64,000 nt of DNA, from assembly GCF_003939025.1 (NCBI RefSeq), contig NZ_RQIH01000001.1:310001-374000 (forward strand). Reading direction: 5' to 3'. Both the position numbers and the translations under genes were made by a program. The notes under the pieces were generated by a model. The model ran no database searches, was not told the origin of the DNA, and saw only the letters and a program-made list of their open reading frames with translations. How positions within the stretch are numbered: the stretch's first letter is position 1; the number at the start of each line of letters is the position of its first letter. Positions 1-8,729 of the stretch are shown piece after piece. The DNA is from Rhizobium sophoriradicis (lineage in GTDB: Bacteria > Pseudomonadota > Alphaproteobacteria > Rhizobiales > Rhizobiaceae).

Positions 1-2
1 TG

Positions 3-1037
3 TTGGAAATGGCGAAGATGCCGACAGTCAAGGACGTTGCCGAACATGCGGGCGTATCCGTGGGCACCGTTTCGCGCGTGTTGTCGGGCGAAGCCGCGGT
101 CAAACCGATGCTGCGCGAAAAGGTCAACGATGCCATTTCGGCGCTTGGTTACCGGCCGAACGTCACCGCAAGAGCGCTGCGCACCAGCAGAACCGACGTC
201 ATCGGCCTCGTCGTTCCCGACATCACCAATCCCTTCTTTGCGCAGCTTGCGGCAAGCGTCGAGCGTGCGGCGCTCGAATGCGGTCACAGCCTGATGCTGG
301 CAAGCTCGCATGACGACAGCGAGGCGGAGCAGAGCCACGTTTCGGCCTTTCTCGACCGGTCGGTGCGCGGCATCATCGTCGTGGCTTCGAGCGACGGTTC
401 GGGTCTTGATCTGCCGGCTTCGGTCCCGGTCATATCGCTCGACCGGCGCTTCGGCACCTTTCCCCTGGTGTCGACCAACCATGCGCAAGCGGCCACCCTG
501 ATTGCCGATCATCTTTATGGGCTGGGGCACCGGCGCATTGCCTATATTGCCGGGCCGACCGACACCGAAGCCGGGCGCATGCGCAAGGAGGCCTTCGTCA
601 GCCGCATGGACGGGTTCGCCAAGACCGGCGAGGCCGTTGACCTGGAAATCGTCTACGGCAGATTCGACTACGAGTCCGGCGAAAGAATTGCCCGTAACCT
701 GCTTTCGCGCCGGGCGCAGGACCGGCCGACGGCGATCGCGGCCGCCAGCGACCAGCAGGCTATCGGCGCACTACGCGCGGCGCGCGACCTCAAGATCGAC
801 GTGCCGCGAAAACTGTCGGTCACAGGTTTCGATGACATTTCGCTCGCCAATCTCGTGGTGCCGCGACTGACCACCATACGCCAGCCGGCCGACATGCTGG
901 CACGGCGCGCGGTCAGCCTTCTGCTGGAGGAGCCGCCGGGCACGGCAGACGAAATGGTCGACGGATCGCTGATCGTGCGCGGTTCCAGCGGCCCATGCCC
1001 CCAACCGAAGCCGGATATCACAGGGCATACCAATTGA
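3..1037 (+). CDS. LacI-family sugar-responsive transcriptional regulator
   Basis: This is a DNA-binding repressor of the LacI/GalR family. The N-terminal helix-turn-helix (about residues 8-30, TVKDVAEHAGVSVGTVSRVL) is followed by the hinge helix and a periplasmic-binding-protein-like effector domain (IGLVVPDITNPFF, VTGFDDISLA). The reading frame opens with TTG at 3; ATG codons at 9 and 18 are more natural starts and give MAKMPTVKD or MPTVKD. It lies 43 bp upstream of fucU-rbsK on the same strand, so it probably controls that pair and perhaps the RbsABC-type importer beyond. The effector is not known; a pentose or deoxyhexose is likely from the neighbours. The window starts at the gene edge, so its promoter is not visible. 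Confidence 0.9.
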   Translation: MEMAKMPTVKDVAEHAGVSVGTVSRVLSGEAAVKPMLREKVNDAISALGYRPNVTARALRTSRTDVIGLVVPDITNPFFAQLAASVERAALECGHSLMLASSHDDSEAEQSHVSAFLDRSVRGIIVVASSDGSGLDLPASVPVISLDRRFGTFPLVSTNHAQAATLIADHLYGLGHRRIAYIAGPTDTEAGRMRKEAFVSRMDGFAKTGEAVDLEIVYGRFDYESGERIARNLLSRRAQDRPTAIAAASDQQAIGALRAARDLKIDVPRKLSVTGFDDISLANLVVPRLTTIRQPADMLARRAVSLLLEEPPGTADEMVDGSLIVRGSSGPCPQPKPDITGHTN

Positions 1038-1080
1038 AGCACGGCCGGTGCTCCGGCCACGAGAAAAGGATGGAAGATCA

Positions 1081-1542
1081 ATGCTCAAGGGAATCAGGGC
1101 CGAACTCAACGGCGACATTCTTCAAGCACTTTGCAATATGGGGCACGGCGACTATCTCGTCATCTCCGACATGAATTTTCCATCGGATTCGATCGCCCGC
1201 CAGACGCGTCTCGGTAAATTGCTGACCATGGAGAACATTCCTGCGCCGCAGGCAATCGAGGCGATCTTGTCGGTCTTGCCCCTGGACACACCGATCCAGC
1301 CGTCGGTGGGCCGTATGGAAGTGATCGGCAAGCCGGATGAAATTCCGCCGATTCAGCAGGAAGTTCAGGCGATTGTCGACCGCGCCGAAGGCAAGCCCTC
1401 GCCGATGTATCCCGTCGAACGCATGGCCTTCTACGACATCGCCAAGAAGGCCTATTGCGTGATCGCAACGGGGGAATTGCGGTTTTACGGCTGCTTCCTT
1501 CTGACCAAGGGCGTCATTCCAGCGGAGGAAGCTCGGAGATGA
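1081..1542 (+). CDS. RbsD/FucU-family sugar mutarotase
   Basis: A 153-residue member of the RbsD/FucU family, cytoplasmic enzymes that interconvert the anomers of ribose or fucose so that the kinase or isomerase receives its preferred form. The sequence begins MLKGIRAELNGDIL and carries the family pattern GHGDYLVISDMNFP, with the conserved His that follows the Met-Gly. The size fits FucU (about 140-150 residues) slightly better than RbsD. The ATG at 1081 is chosen because AAAGGATGGAAGATCA provides a ribosome-binding site just before it. The stop overlaps the start of the downstream kinase by 4 bp (ATGA), so the two are translationally coupled. The true sugar is not determined by sequence. Confidence 0.88.
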   Translation: MLKGIRAELNGDILQALCNMGHGDYLVISDMNFPSDSIARQTRLGKLLTMENIPAPQAIEAILSVLPLDTPIQPSVGRMEVIGKPDEIPPIQQEVQAIVDRAEGKPSPMYPVERMAFYDIAKKAYCVIATGELRFYGCFLLTKGVIPAEEARR

Positions 1543-2468
1543 GCGAGAAAAGCGGGATCGTCATTCTCGGCATTTTTGCCGCCGACACCGCCTATAAGGC
1601 GAAGCGTCTGCCCCATATCGGTGAGACGCTGATGGGTTCCGGTTTCACGCTCGGGCCGGGAGGCAAAGGGTCCAATCAGGCAATTGCGGCGGCAAAGGCC
1701 GGCGGCAAGGTGACCTTCATTTCAAGGGTCGGCAACGACCCGTTCGGCGAGATGGCGCTTTCAGCCTATGCGGAGGCGGGCGTCAAAGCCAATGTCATGA
1801 AGATGGACGGCGTTTCGTCAGGCGCCGCCTTCATCTTCGTCGACGAGGTGAGCGGCGACAATGCCATCATCGTCGCGCCGGGTGCGGCGGGCCTCATCGG
1901 CATCGAGGATGTCGATGCGAACCGGGCCGAGATCAAAAGCGCCGCCATCTTCATGACTCAGCTCGAACAGCCGCTCGAGGCGGCCATCCATGGACTGTCG
2001 ATCGCCAAAAGGGCAGGGGCCACGACGATCTTCAACCCTGCGCCCGCACGCACGATCCCAGACAGCATCTACGCTCTGTGTGATTTCATCGTCCCCAATG
2101 AAGTCGAAGCAGCGGAATTGGTGGGCCATGCTATCGAAACCGATGAGCAGGCAGGTGCAGCGGCTCGCACACTGGTCGATCGGGGGGCGCGAGCAGTGAT
2201 CATCACTCTCGGCGCGCGCGGGGCCTACTATCACGCCGCCGGGCAGAGCGAATTCGTCCCTGCATTTCGGGCGGGAAATGTCGTCGACACGACGGGAGCC
2301 GGGGACGCTTTCCTCGGCGGCTTCGCAACGGCGATTTCCGAAGGATACGCACCGATCGAGGCCATCCGCTTCGGCTGTGCGACCGCAGCGATCGCCGTGA
2401 CACGGCCGGGCACTGCGCCCGCCATGCCTTCCCGGTCCGAGATCGACGCCTTGCTGCGTTCCTCCTAA
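1539..2468 (+). CDS. rbsK: PfkB-family carbohydrate kinase (ribokinase-like)
   Basis: A 309-residue sugar kinase of the PfkB/ribokinase family that phosphorylates an imported pentose or related sugar with ATP in the cytoplasm. Both family signatures are present: the N-terminal glycine-rich substrate motif GPGGKGSNQA and the C-terminal signature DTTGAGDAFLGGF, with its catalytic Asp and anion-hole glycines. It follows the mutarotase with a 4-bp ATGA overlap, and the pair with the upstream LacI regulator forms one transcription unit. It ends 1 bp before the convergent gene at 2470. Ribokinase is the best-supported name, but ribose versus another sugar cannot be decided without comparison to characterised kinases. 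Confidence 0.85.
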   Translation: MSEKSGIVILGIFAADTAYKAKRLPHIGETLMGSGFTLGPGGKGSNQAIAAAKAGGKVTFISRVGNDPFGEMALSAYAEAGVKANVMKMDGVSSGAAFIFVDEVSGDNAIIVAPGAAGLIGIEDVDANRAEIKSAAIFMTQLEQPLEAAIHGLSIAKRAGATTIFNPAPARTIPDSIYALCDFIVPNEVEAAELVGHAIETDEQAGAAARTLVDRGARAVIITLGARGAYYHAAGQSEFVPAFRAGNVVDTTGAGDAFLGGFATAISEGYAPIEAIRFGCATAAIAVTRPGTAPAMPSRSEIDALLRSS

Positions 2469-2469
2469 T

Positions 2470-2925
2470 TCAGGACCGCGCGCTGGAACCGGCGAGGGTG
2501 ACTTCGCCGTTGTCTTCACCGTCCCAGTATTGGATAGAGGACGCCGACACCTTGATCAGCACGATGCCAGGCGTGTCGATCCCTTCCGGGAACCAGCGCT
2601 TGAGATCGGCAACCCAGTGTTCTTCGAAGGCGGCCCTTTCTCGCACCAGCGATGCAACGCCTTCAATCGCAATGAAGATTCCAGGCTTGCCAAGCAGGCT
2701 GGGGGGAGCCGTGAACGTCAGCGACACGTCCTTGTTGCTTTCGATCTCTGCAATCTTCCGGGTTTCCTCGTAGGAGAAGAACCAGGAGTCGCCATCATAC
2801 TCGACGTCGCCGTTATTGCTCATCGGCCGGCTTGAGATACGGCCGGATCCGGCATTCGTCGAGAACATGCAGAAGTCGATCTTCTTCAGGTGCGAAGAGA
2901 GGTCTTCGAGTGTCATGGACGCCAT
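2470..2925 (-). CDS. Pyridoxamine 5'-phosphate oxidase-like general stress protein
   Basis: A 151-residue protein of the FMN-binding split-barrel (PNPOx-like, general stress protein 26) family. Visible features are the N-terminal helix followed by IDFCMFSTNAGSGRISSRPMS, the typical first strands, then GDSWFFSYEETRKIAEIESN and VSLTFTAPP. ATG codons occur at 2931, 2925 and 2916; 2925 is chosen because GGGAG sits about 6 nt before it, whereas it abuts the first. Members bind flavin or deazaflavin and act in stress responses, but the substrate is usually unknown. It converges tail to tail with the kinase gene and is probably monocistronic. Confidence 0.8.
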   Translation of the reverse strand: MASMTLEDLSSHLKKIDFCMFSTNAGSGRISSRPMSNNGDVEYDGDSWFFSYEETRKIAEIESNKDVSLTFTAPPSLLGKPGIFIAIEGVASLVRERAAFEEHWVADLKRWFPEGIDTPGIVLIKVSASSIQYWDGEDNGEVTLAGSSARS

Positions 2926-3095
2926 TGTCATCTCCCATGTTTGAATGTGGGGAAGTAGCGTGCAAGCTCACTGATTGTTCCGGCAAGGCGTGATCGGCGG
3001 GGCATCTGACGTCCAGTTCTACGTCGAATGCGAAAGCTCGCTGCCGTCTTCGCCGATCTGATGCGCCATGTTACGACAGAACGGAGCACACAAGC

Positions 3096-4010
3096 TCACG
3101 GCATCTGAGCGCCTCTCGTAGCCAGGTATATCGAATAAACCGAGCAGGTGGCCGCGATGAACAGACGGTTACGCCTGGGCCCCCCGAAGGTGAGGTTCGC
3201 GACAGCCTGAGGCACGCGTATTTTGCCGATCAGATTTCCCGTCGTGTCGAAGCAATGCACGCCATCGGCCGCACTCGACCAGAGGTTACCCTCCACGTCA
3301 GTGCGGATTCCGTCCGGAATGCCATTGTCGATCTGACAAAAAACGCGGCCGTTGGCCAGCCTGCTGCCGCCGACGACGTCGAAGGCGCGAATGTGACGCG
3401 GCAGGTGTTCATCGTGGCTTGCTGCCGAATCCGCGACATAGAGAACCGTCTCATCCGGCGAAAAGGCGAGGCCATTCGGCTGAGTGAAATCCTTAGCGAC
3501 GGCAGCAAGCTCGCCGGTCGCCGAATCGAGCCGGTAAACGTTGCGGGTCGCCTGCTCCGGCTCGGCCTGAAACCCCTCATAGTCGGACATGATACCGTAG
3601 GTCGGATCGGTAAACCAGATCGTGCCGTCTGACTTCACCACCACATCATTCGGCGAATTGAGCGGCGCGCCTTCAAAACGGTCGGCAAGCACGGTGATCG
3701 AGCCGTCGATCTCGGTGCGCGTTACCCGGCGCGCGCCATGTTCGCAGGAGATCAGCCGCCCCTGCCGGTCGCGCGTATGGCCATTGGCGAAGTTGGACGG
3801 CTGACGATAGACAGAGACGCCGCCCTCGGGCGTCCACCGCAGCATGCGCTGGTTGGGAATATCGCTCCACAGAAGCTGATTCGCATCGTTGAACCAGACG
3901 GGACCCTCCGCCCAGCGGCAGCCGGAATAGAGTTCGTCGAGGCCGGCGCTCGTCACAATCATCTGCCGGAACCGCGGGTCGTGAATTTCGTAGATGCTGG
4001 CCTCTGCCAT
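3096..4010 (-). CDS. SMP-30/gluconolactonase family sugar lactonase
   Basis: A 304-residue six-bladed beta-propeller of the SMP-30/gluconolactonase/LRE family, which hydrolyses sugar lactones such as aldonolactones using a divalent metal. The metal-ligand patterns are visible: WAEGPVW (Glu), NSPNDVVV (Asn) and the aspartate in LYVADSAASHDEH. There is no signal peptide, so it is cytoplasmic. The start at 4010 (MAEASIYEIHDPRF) is the conserved N-terminus; the frame remains open far upstream, but only as the antisense-frame shadow of the permease. It is the last gene of the RbsABC-type importer operon, 14 bp after the permease stop, which suggests that the imported sugar is oxidised to a lactone. 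Confidence 0.85.
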   Translation of the reverse strand: MAEASIYEIHDPRFRQMIVTSAGLDELYSGCRWAEGPVWFNDANQLLWSDIPNQRMLRWTPEGGVSVYRQPSNFANGHTRDRQGRLISCEHGARRVTRTEIDGSITVLADRFEGAPLNSPNDVVVKSDGTIWFTDPTYGIMSDYEGFQAEPEQATRNVYRLDSATGELAAVAKDFTQPNGLAFSPDETVLYVADSAASHDEHLPRHIRAFDVVGGSRLANGRVFCQIDNGIPDGIRTDVEGNLWSSAADGVHCFDTTGNLIGKIRVPQAVANLTFGGPRRNRLFIAATCSVYSIYLATRGAQMP

Positions 4011-4024
4011 GATGGTCTTTCCGT

Positions 4025-4975
4025 TTATCGCATGCCGACCCGCCGGCCGCCGGCGAGCATGATGACGCTGATGATGATGAGGCCGGTCATGATGAGGCGG
4101 ATGCCGGCGCCGAGCCCGTAAGTGTTGAGCATGGAAACAACAAGGAACATGAAGAGCGATGCGCCCCAGATGCCAGGCACGTTGGAATCGCCGCCGGCGA
4201 CCGCCGTGCCGCCGATCACCACGACGGCGATAGAGGTCAGGAGATATTCGGAGCCCATGTTGAGGGCCGCGCCGCCGGAGAAGCAGGCAAGCAGGTAGCC
4301 CGCAATGGAAGCGAGCACGGCACAGAAGAGGTATGTGACGAAGCGCGTGCCGTCGACTGGTATTCCGGCCATGCGCGCGGCCGGCATGCTCTGGCCGATC
4401 GCTGAGATCCAGCGACCGTAGACCGTCTTCTCGAGCAGGAACCAGGCAATCAGCGAGATGAAGAGTGCGACGATCGCCACGTTCGGCACGCCGAGCGTGG
4501 TCGAAGTGGTAAATTCCGCGAGCATGCTCGGGGGCTTGATCCGCAATCCGCGGTTCGTCCAGATCGCTGCGGATTGCACGATGAAGCTCACGGATAGCGT
4601 AGCGATGATCGGTGGAATCCGGAGCGCCTTGATGAGCACATAGTTGCCGAGGCCGATGACAAGGCCGATGACGATGGCGACGAGGAGTCCCGGCAGGATC
4701 ATTCCGTTTTCGACATTCATCAGTTTCAGCGCCACCGTACCGGCAAGCGTCATGGTGGCGGGAACCGAGAGATCGATGTTGCCGGGACCAAGCGTGATGA
4801 CGAACATCTGGCCGATGCCGACGATGACCGAGAAGGCCGCGAAGGTGAATGCTGCCTGCGACAGGCCGAGCGTGCTGGCGCCGAACGTCACCATGATGGT
4901 CAGGAACCAGACGACGAAGGCGGCAAGCCACGACCAGATCCAGGGCTTACCGAAGAGGCTGAAGAGCGAGGTCAT
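4025..4975 (-). CDS. Sugar ABC transporter permease (RbsC-type)
   Basis: A 316-residue polytopic inner-membrane permease of the BPD_transp_2 (RbsC/AraH) family, one of two transmembrane subunits of a sugar importer. About eight to ten hydrophobic segments are evident, with the family motif VVVIGGTAVAGGDSNVPG near residues 240-260 that contacts the ATPase. Its ATG overlaps the stop of the preceding permease by 4 bp (4972-4975), so the two are coupled. Two different permeases with a single ATPase and a single binding protein imply a heterodimeric channel. The substrate is a monosaccharide by family. Confidence 0.88.
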   Translation of the reverse strand: MTSLFSLFGKPWIWSWLAAFVVWFLTIMVTFGASTLGLSQAAFTFAAFSVIVGIGQMFVITLGPGNIDLSVPATMTLAGTVALKLMNVENGMILPGLLVAIVIGLVIGLGNYVLIKALRIPPIIATLSVSFIVQSAAIWTNRGLRIKPPSMLAEFTTSTTLGVPNVAIVALFISLIAWFLLEKTVYGRWISAIGQSMPAARMAGIPVDGTRFVTYLFCAVLASIAGYLLACFSGGAALNMGSEYLLTSIAVVVIGGTAVAGGDSNVPGIWGASLFMFLVVSMLNTYGLGAGIRLIMTGLIIISVIMLAGGRRVGMR

Positions 4976-5919
4976 CGGCGTTTCTCCCGCTTCTCCAGGC
5001 GGTTCAGCATCAAGCGCAACGCGAGCACGATGATCAGGATCGCGCCCTGCGCTCCGATCTGCCAGTCGGGCGAGATGCGCAGGAAGGATAGGAAAGAGCC
5101 GGCGAGCGTCAGTGTCAGCGCGCCGATGACGGCGCCGATCGGAGAAACGCGGCCGCCGATGAACTCGCCGCCGCCGAGGATGACGCCGGCAATCGACAGC
5201 AGCGTGTAGCGCAGCGCAATGTTGGCGTCGGCCGAGGTCGTGAGACCAACAAGGGCGATACCGGCAAGCACAGCGAAGAGACCGGCAAGCCCATAGGCTG
5301 CGGCGCGCGCTGCGACGATCGACCAGCCGGCGCGCTCCACCGAACGCTGATTGCCGCCGATGCCGCGGATCAGCACGCCAAGCGAGGAGCGCATGACGAG
5401 AAGATGGGCGACGGCGGCGATGACGATGCTGGCGACGATCGCCATGGGCGCCAGCGGCGGCTTGACGGTCATCAGCGAGCGCACCCAGTCCGGCGCCTGC
5501 CCGCCCGGCGCCGGCAGCAGCAGCACGGCAAGGCCGCCCCAGACGAAGCTCATGCCGAGAGTCACTACGATCGATGGCAGGTTGCGCAAATGGATCACCA
5601 CGCCGAGCGCCGCATAGGCTGCGACCGCGCCGGAAAGGATCAGGATGCCGATAACGGGCGCATCACGCAGAAAAGTGGCACTGACGCAGGCGACGAAGCT
5701 AACAAAGGTGCCCATGGAGAGATCGAGATCATTGACCGCCATGACAAGCATCTGGGCGATCGTCGCAAGCGCGATCGGCACAGCCAGGTTGAACAGCAGG
5801 TTGAGCCCGACATAGCTCATGGCGCGCGGCTGCAGCCAGAATACGGAAGCGAGCAGCAGGGTCAGCGACAGGGCGGGGATGGCAAGACGCATCGCGTCCG
5901 CGGAGAACCGGAATGTCAT
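4972..5919 (-). CDS. Sugar ABC transporter permease (RbsC-type), second subunit
   Basis: A 315-residue inner-membrane permease homologous to its downstream neighbour. It begins MTFRFSADAMRLAIPALS, has roughly eight or more hydrophobic stretches, and contains the conserved loop LLSIAGVILGGGEFIGGRVSP that corresponds to the GG(T) motif of RbsC-type permeases. The start at 5919 is fixed by a 4-bp overlap with the ATPase stop (5916-5918); the frame extends upstream only as a shadow of the ATPase gene. It works with the ATPase, the periplasmic binding protein and the second permease in one operon. Confidence 0.88.
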   Translation of the reverse strand: MTFRFSADAMRLAIPALSLTLLLASVFWLQPRAMSYVGLNLLFNLAVPIALATIAQMLVMAVNDLDLSMGTFVSFVACVSATFLRDAPVIGILILSGAVAAYAALGVVIHLRNLPSIVVTLGMSFVWGGLAVLLLPAPGGQAPDWVRSLMTVKPPLAPMAIVASIVIAAVAHLLVMRSSLGVLIRGIGGNQRSVERAGWSIVAARAAAYGLAGLFAVLAGIALVGLTTSADANIALRYTLLSIAGVILGGGEFIGGRVSPIGAVIGALTLTLAGSFLSFLRISPDWQIGAQGAILIIVLALRLMLNRLEKREKRR

Positions 5920-7367
5920 GCGGCGACCCCTTCGAAGGAGGCGGCGATGATGTTCGTCTCGCTGACGGCGTCGCCAGCGAGTTCGGCGGTGATGCGGCCC
6001 TCGCGGAAGACATAGACGCGGTCGCAGAGGCGGACTTCGTCCATCTCGGTCGAATACCAGATGAAGGTGCGCCCGCGTGATGCTTCCTCGCGGATGATAG
6101 CATAGACCTCCTGCTTGGTCCCGACGTCGACGCCGCGCATAGGATCGTCCATCAGAACGACGGGCGCGTGTGTCGCAAGCGCGCGCGCAAACAGCACCTT
6201 CTGCTGGTTGCCGCCCGAAAGCGACAGGATAGGACTCGCCATATCGGGTGTGCGGATTTCGATCCGCCGCTTCCAGTCGTTGCCCTTCGTCTGTTCTTCG
6301 TCCGGGACGATGACACCCCGTCGCGACAAATCGCCGAGCGAGGCAATCGAGAAATTGCGCAGGATGCTCCACAGTTCGAAGACGCCATTGAGGCGGCGGT
6401 CGCCGGCAACGAAGGTGACGAGCGGATCGCGTTCGGGCAGCCAGTTGCCGGACTGAGCGGCATGCAGCGCGAGCAGCAGTTCGGTCTGCCCGTGGCCGGC
6501 AAGGCCTGCCAGTCCGATGATTTCACCCTTGCGGGCCGTGAAAGGCCGGCCAGCCGTCTGATGCGACAGAACGAGGGCAGCCTCGGACTGCGCGCGCGCG
6601 GGGCGGTCGCCGGTTTCTTCCTTTACAACCGTTCCCATGGCCTTCACAAGCCCATGATGGTCAAACTCCCGCGCCGGACGTTCGGCAACAACGCGGCCAT
6701 CCTTCATGACGATGATGCGGTCGGCGGTTTCGAGGATCTCGTGCAGGATATGCGAAATCAAGATGACCGAGCCGCCGGCCGCGACGAAGCGGCGGACATG
6801 GTCGAGCATCTGGCGGGCGAGGCTTGCGTCGAGCGACGAGGTCGGTTCGTCGAGGATCACCAGCCGCGGCGCTATGCCGGCATCGGAAAAAGCCATTGAT
6901 ATCTCGACCATCTGCCGTTCGGCGATCGAAAGATCCCCGACGACACGGCCGCTATCGATGCCATGGCCGGGAAAGACGGCATCGAGACTTCTCTCGATGA
7001 TTTTTGCGGCACGCCTGCGCCAGCCGAAGCCACCGAGATGGCGATGCATGATGCGCGTGTTTTCGACGATGGAGAGGTTGGGGCAGAGGGACAGTTCCTG
7101 AAAGACGCAGCGCACGCCGCGCCCTCGCGCGGCATTGATGCCATAGCGCTCCAGCCGCTCGCCATCACTCGCCACGCTTCCCTCATGCGGCGTCAGGCCG
7201 CCATTGATAACGCTGACGATCGTCGATTTTCCTGCGCCGTTGTGACCGACCAGGCCGACGCATTCGCCAGGCATGACGCGGAGCGTGACGCCGTCGAGCG
7301 CCCTGACGGCGCCGAAGCTCACCTTGGCGTCTTCGACGGCGATCATCGCCTTCAAAACGTCATCCAT
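5916..7367 (-). CDS. Sugar ABC transporter ATP-binding protein (RbsA-type, tandem NBDs)
   Basis: A 483-residue double nucleotide-binding-domain ATPase of the RbsA/MglA/XylG type that powers the two permeases. Domain 1 has Walker A GHNGAGKST, signature LSIAERQMVEI and Walker B LVILDEPTSSLD. Domain 2 has no canonical P-loop (GLAGLAGHGQTELLLAL instead) but keeps the signature LSGGNQQKVLFARAL and the switch region DDPMRGVDVGTKQE; a degenerate second site is normal in this family. The ATG at 7367 (MDDVLKAMIAV) is the only start giving a normal N-terminus. It is slightly shorter than the usual 500 residues because of a compact second domain. A hairpin separates it from the binding-protein gene. Confidence 0.9.
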   Translation of the reverse strand: MDDVLKAMIAVEDAKVSFGAVRALDGVTLRVMPGECVGLVGHNGAGKSTIVSVINGGLTPHEGSVASDGERLERYGINAARGRGVRCVFQELSLCPNLSIVENTRIMHRHLGGFGWRRRAAKIIERSLDAVFPGHGIDSGRVVGDLSIAERQMVEISMAFSDAGIAPRLVILDEPTSSLDASLARQMLDHVRRFVAAGGSVILISHILHEILETADRIIVMKDGRVVAERPAREFDHHGLVKAMGTVVKEETGDRPARAQSEAALVLSHQTAGRPFTARKGEIIGLAGLAGHGQTELLLALHAAQSGNWLPERDPLVTFVAGDRRLNGVFELWSILRNFSIASLGDLSRRGVIVPDEEQTKGNDWKRRIEIRTPDMASPILSLSGGNQQKVLFARALATHAPVVLMDDPMRGVDVGTKQEVYAIIREEASRGRTFIWYSTEMDEVRLCDRVYVFREGRITAELAGDAVSETNIIAASFEGVAA

Positions 7368-7393
7368 GCTAGCCCGCCACACCTGATCGCAAG

Positions 7394-7429
7394 GAATGCC
7401 GCGCAGCCATTTGCGGCCGAGCGGCATTC
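7394..7429 (-). other. Intercistronic hairpin after sugar-binding protein gene
   Basis: Perfect 9-bp arms (GAATGCCGC at 7394-7402 and GCGGCATTC at 7421-7429) enclose an 18-nt loop in the 71-bp gap between the binding-protein stop and the ATPase start. There is no T-run on the minus strand after it, so it looks like an mRNA-stabilising or partially attenuating element rather than a full terminator. Similar hairpins follow the other five binding-protein genes in this window. Confidence 0.6.
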
Positions 7430-7438
7430 GCCGGGAGA

Positions 7439-8455
7439 TTACTTTGCCGACTCGATGACTTTGATCGCGTCTGCCTGCGTGTACTCGACGTTGGCGACAC
7501 CGCCGGCCTGGGTATTGGCGAGGTTGGTTTCGAGGTTGTCCTGGTCAATCCGCAGGAAGGGTACCACGAGATCTTTCTTGACCTCTTTGCCGTCAAGGAT
7601 CTGCTGGGCGACCCAGAAAGCAAGCGTGGAGACGCCGGGCGCGATGGATACGGACATGGTCTCGTAGCCTTTGGCGTCCTTCTGCTCCTTCCACCACTTC
7701 AATTCATCTTCGCGGTTGCCCATGATGATGATCGGCATCTTCCTGTCGGTCGCGGCGATCGCCTGCGCGGCGCCATATCCGTCGCCACCCTGCGTCACCA
7801 CGCCAACGATTTCGGGCAGGCTCGGCAGGATGCCCGCAACAGCCTTCTGCGCCACGTCCTGCGCCCAATCGCCATGCACGGAGCCGACAATCTTGAACTG
7901 CGGGAACTGCTTGACGCCCTCGTGAATGCCGGCCGAGATCTCATCATCGACGAAGACGCCCGCAAGGCCACGGATCTCGAGAAGATTGCCGCCCTCTGGG
8001 AGTTTCTTCGACAGATACTCCACCTCGCTACGGCCCATTTCCTTGAAATTGACCGCGATGCGCCAGGCGCAGGGTTCGGTGACGATGCCATCGAAGGAAA
8101 CGACGGTGATGCCGGCGTCGCAGGCTTCCTTGACCGCACCGTTCAGTGCCGTCGGCGAGGCGGCGTTCAGCACGATCGCGTCATAGCCCTGCAGGATCAT
8201 GTTCTGGATCTGCGCCGCCTGTTCCGTCGCCTGGTTTTCGGCCGTCGTGAAGGGATCGGCCGCGGCAACGACGCCTGATTTCACGGCTTCGCCCGTCACC
8301 TTGCTCCAGCTTGTCAGCATGGCCTGACGCCACGAGTTGCCGGCATAGTTGTTGGAAAGGGCGATCTTCTTGCTCGAGGTGTCGGCAAAGGCAGAAATGG
8401 GCATCGCGGCGCAAGCAATAGCGGCCGATGCCAGAAGCATCTTACGAATTGTCAT
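7439..8455 (-). CDS. Periplasmic sugar-binding protein (RbsB-type, Peripla_BP_4)
   Basis: A 338-residue secreted solute-binding protein. The N-terminus MTIRKMLLASAAIACAAMPISAFAD is a classical signal peptide with probable cleavage after AFA. The mature part has the LacI-like periplasmic fold: ALSNNYAGNSWRQAML at the start, AAQIQNMILQGYDAIVLNAASPTALNG in lobe 1 and VVTQGGDGYGAAQAIA in lobe 2. It is the first gene of the importer operon (binding protein, ATPase, two permeases, lactonase). ATG 8455 is preceded by a GAGGGAGG-like ribosome-binding site. It diverges from the histidine kinase at 8730. The ligand is an unidentified monosaccharide. Confidence 0.9.
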   Translation of the reverse strand: MTIRKMLLASAAIACAAMPISAFADTSSKKIALSNNYAGNSWRQAMLTSWSKVTGEAVKSGVVAAADPFTTAENQATEQAAQIQNMILQGYDAIVLNAASPTALNGAVKEACDAGITVVSFDGIVTEPCAWRIAVNFKEMGRSEVEYLSKKLPEGGNLLEIRGLAGVFVDDEISAGIHEGVKQFPQFKIVGSVHGDWAQDVAQKAVAGILPSLPEIVGVVTQGGDGYGAAQAIAATDRKMPIIIMGNREDELKWWKEQKDAKGYETMSVSIAPGVSTLAFWVAQQILDGKEVKKDLVVPFLRIDQDNLETNLANTQAGGVANVEYTQADAIKVIESAK

Positions 8456-8729
8456 GTCTTCCTCCCTCATGATCGCGCCGGTCGGCCGATCGCTTCACTC
8501 CCGTGGGCCCAGGGCCCGAGTGAAAATTGTTCTTGCACTGAGCTTCCTCCTCTCAGTAAGGGCAGGATGGGGGAGATCGGCAGACCTGTACAGGGGCAAG
8601 GCGGCAAGTTGTTTGCGGGTTTTGCGCAACAAGCTGCGGGTTTACGCAAGACGGCGGCGTTTCCGCGGCGCTTACTGGGAGAGGATCATGGCAGGTTGAG
8701 AAGCCTGTCGTGACGGGGAGGAACTAACA

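Noticed and set aside
4011..4931. Open frame extending the SMP-30 gene to over 600 codons.
   Set aside because: The extra part is Arg/His-rich shadow sequence antisense-frame to the real permease, and the SMP-30 family start lies at 4010.
8471..8729. Short inverted repeat TGAGCTTCCTCCTCTCA in the divergent region before the histidine kinase.
   Set aside because: The symmetry is weak and position alone does not support an operator call.
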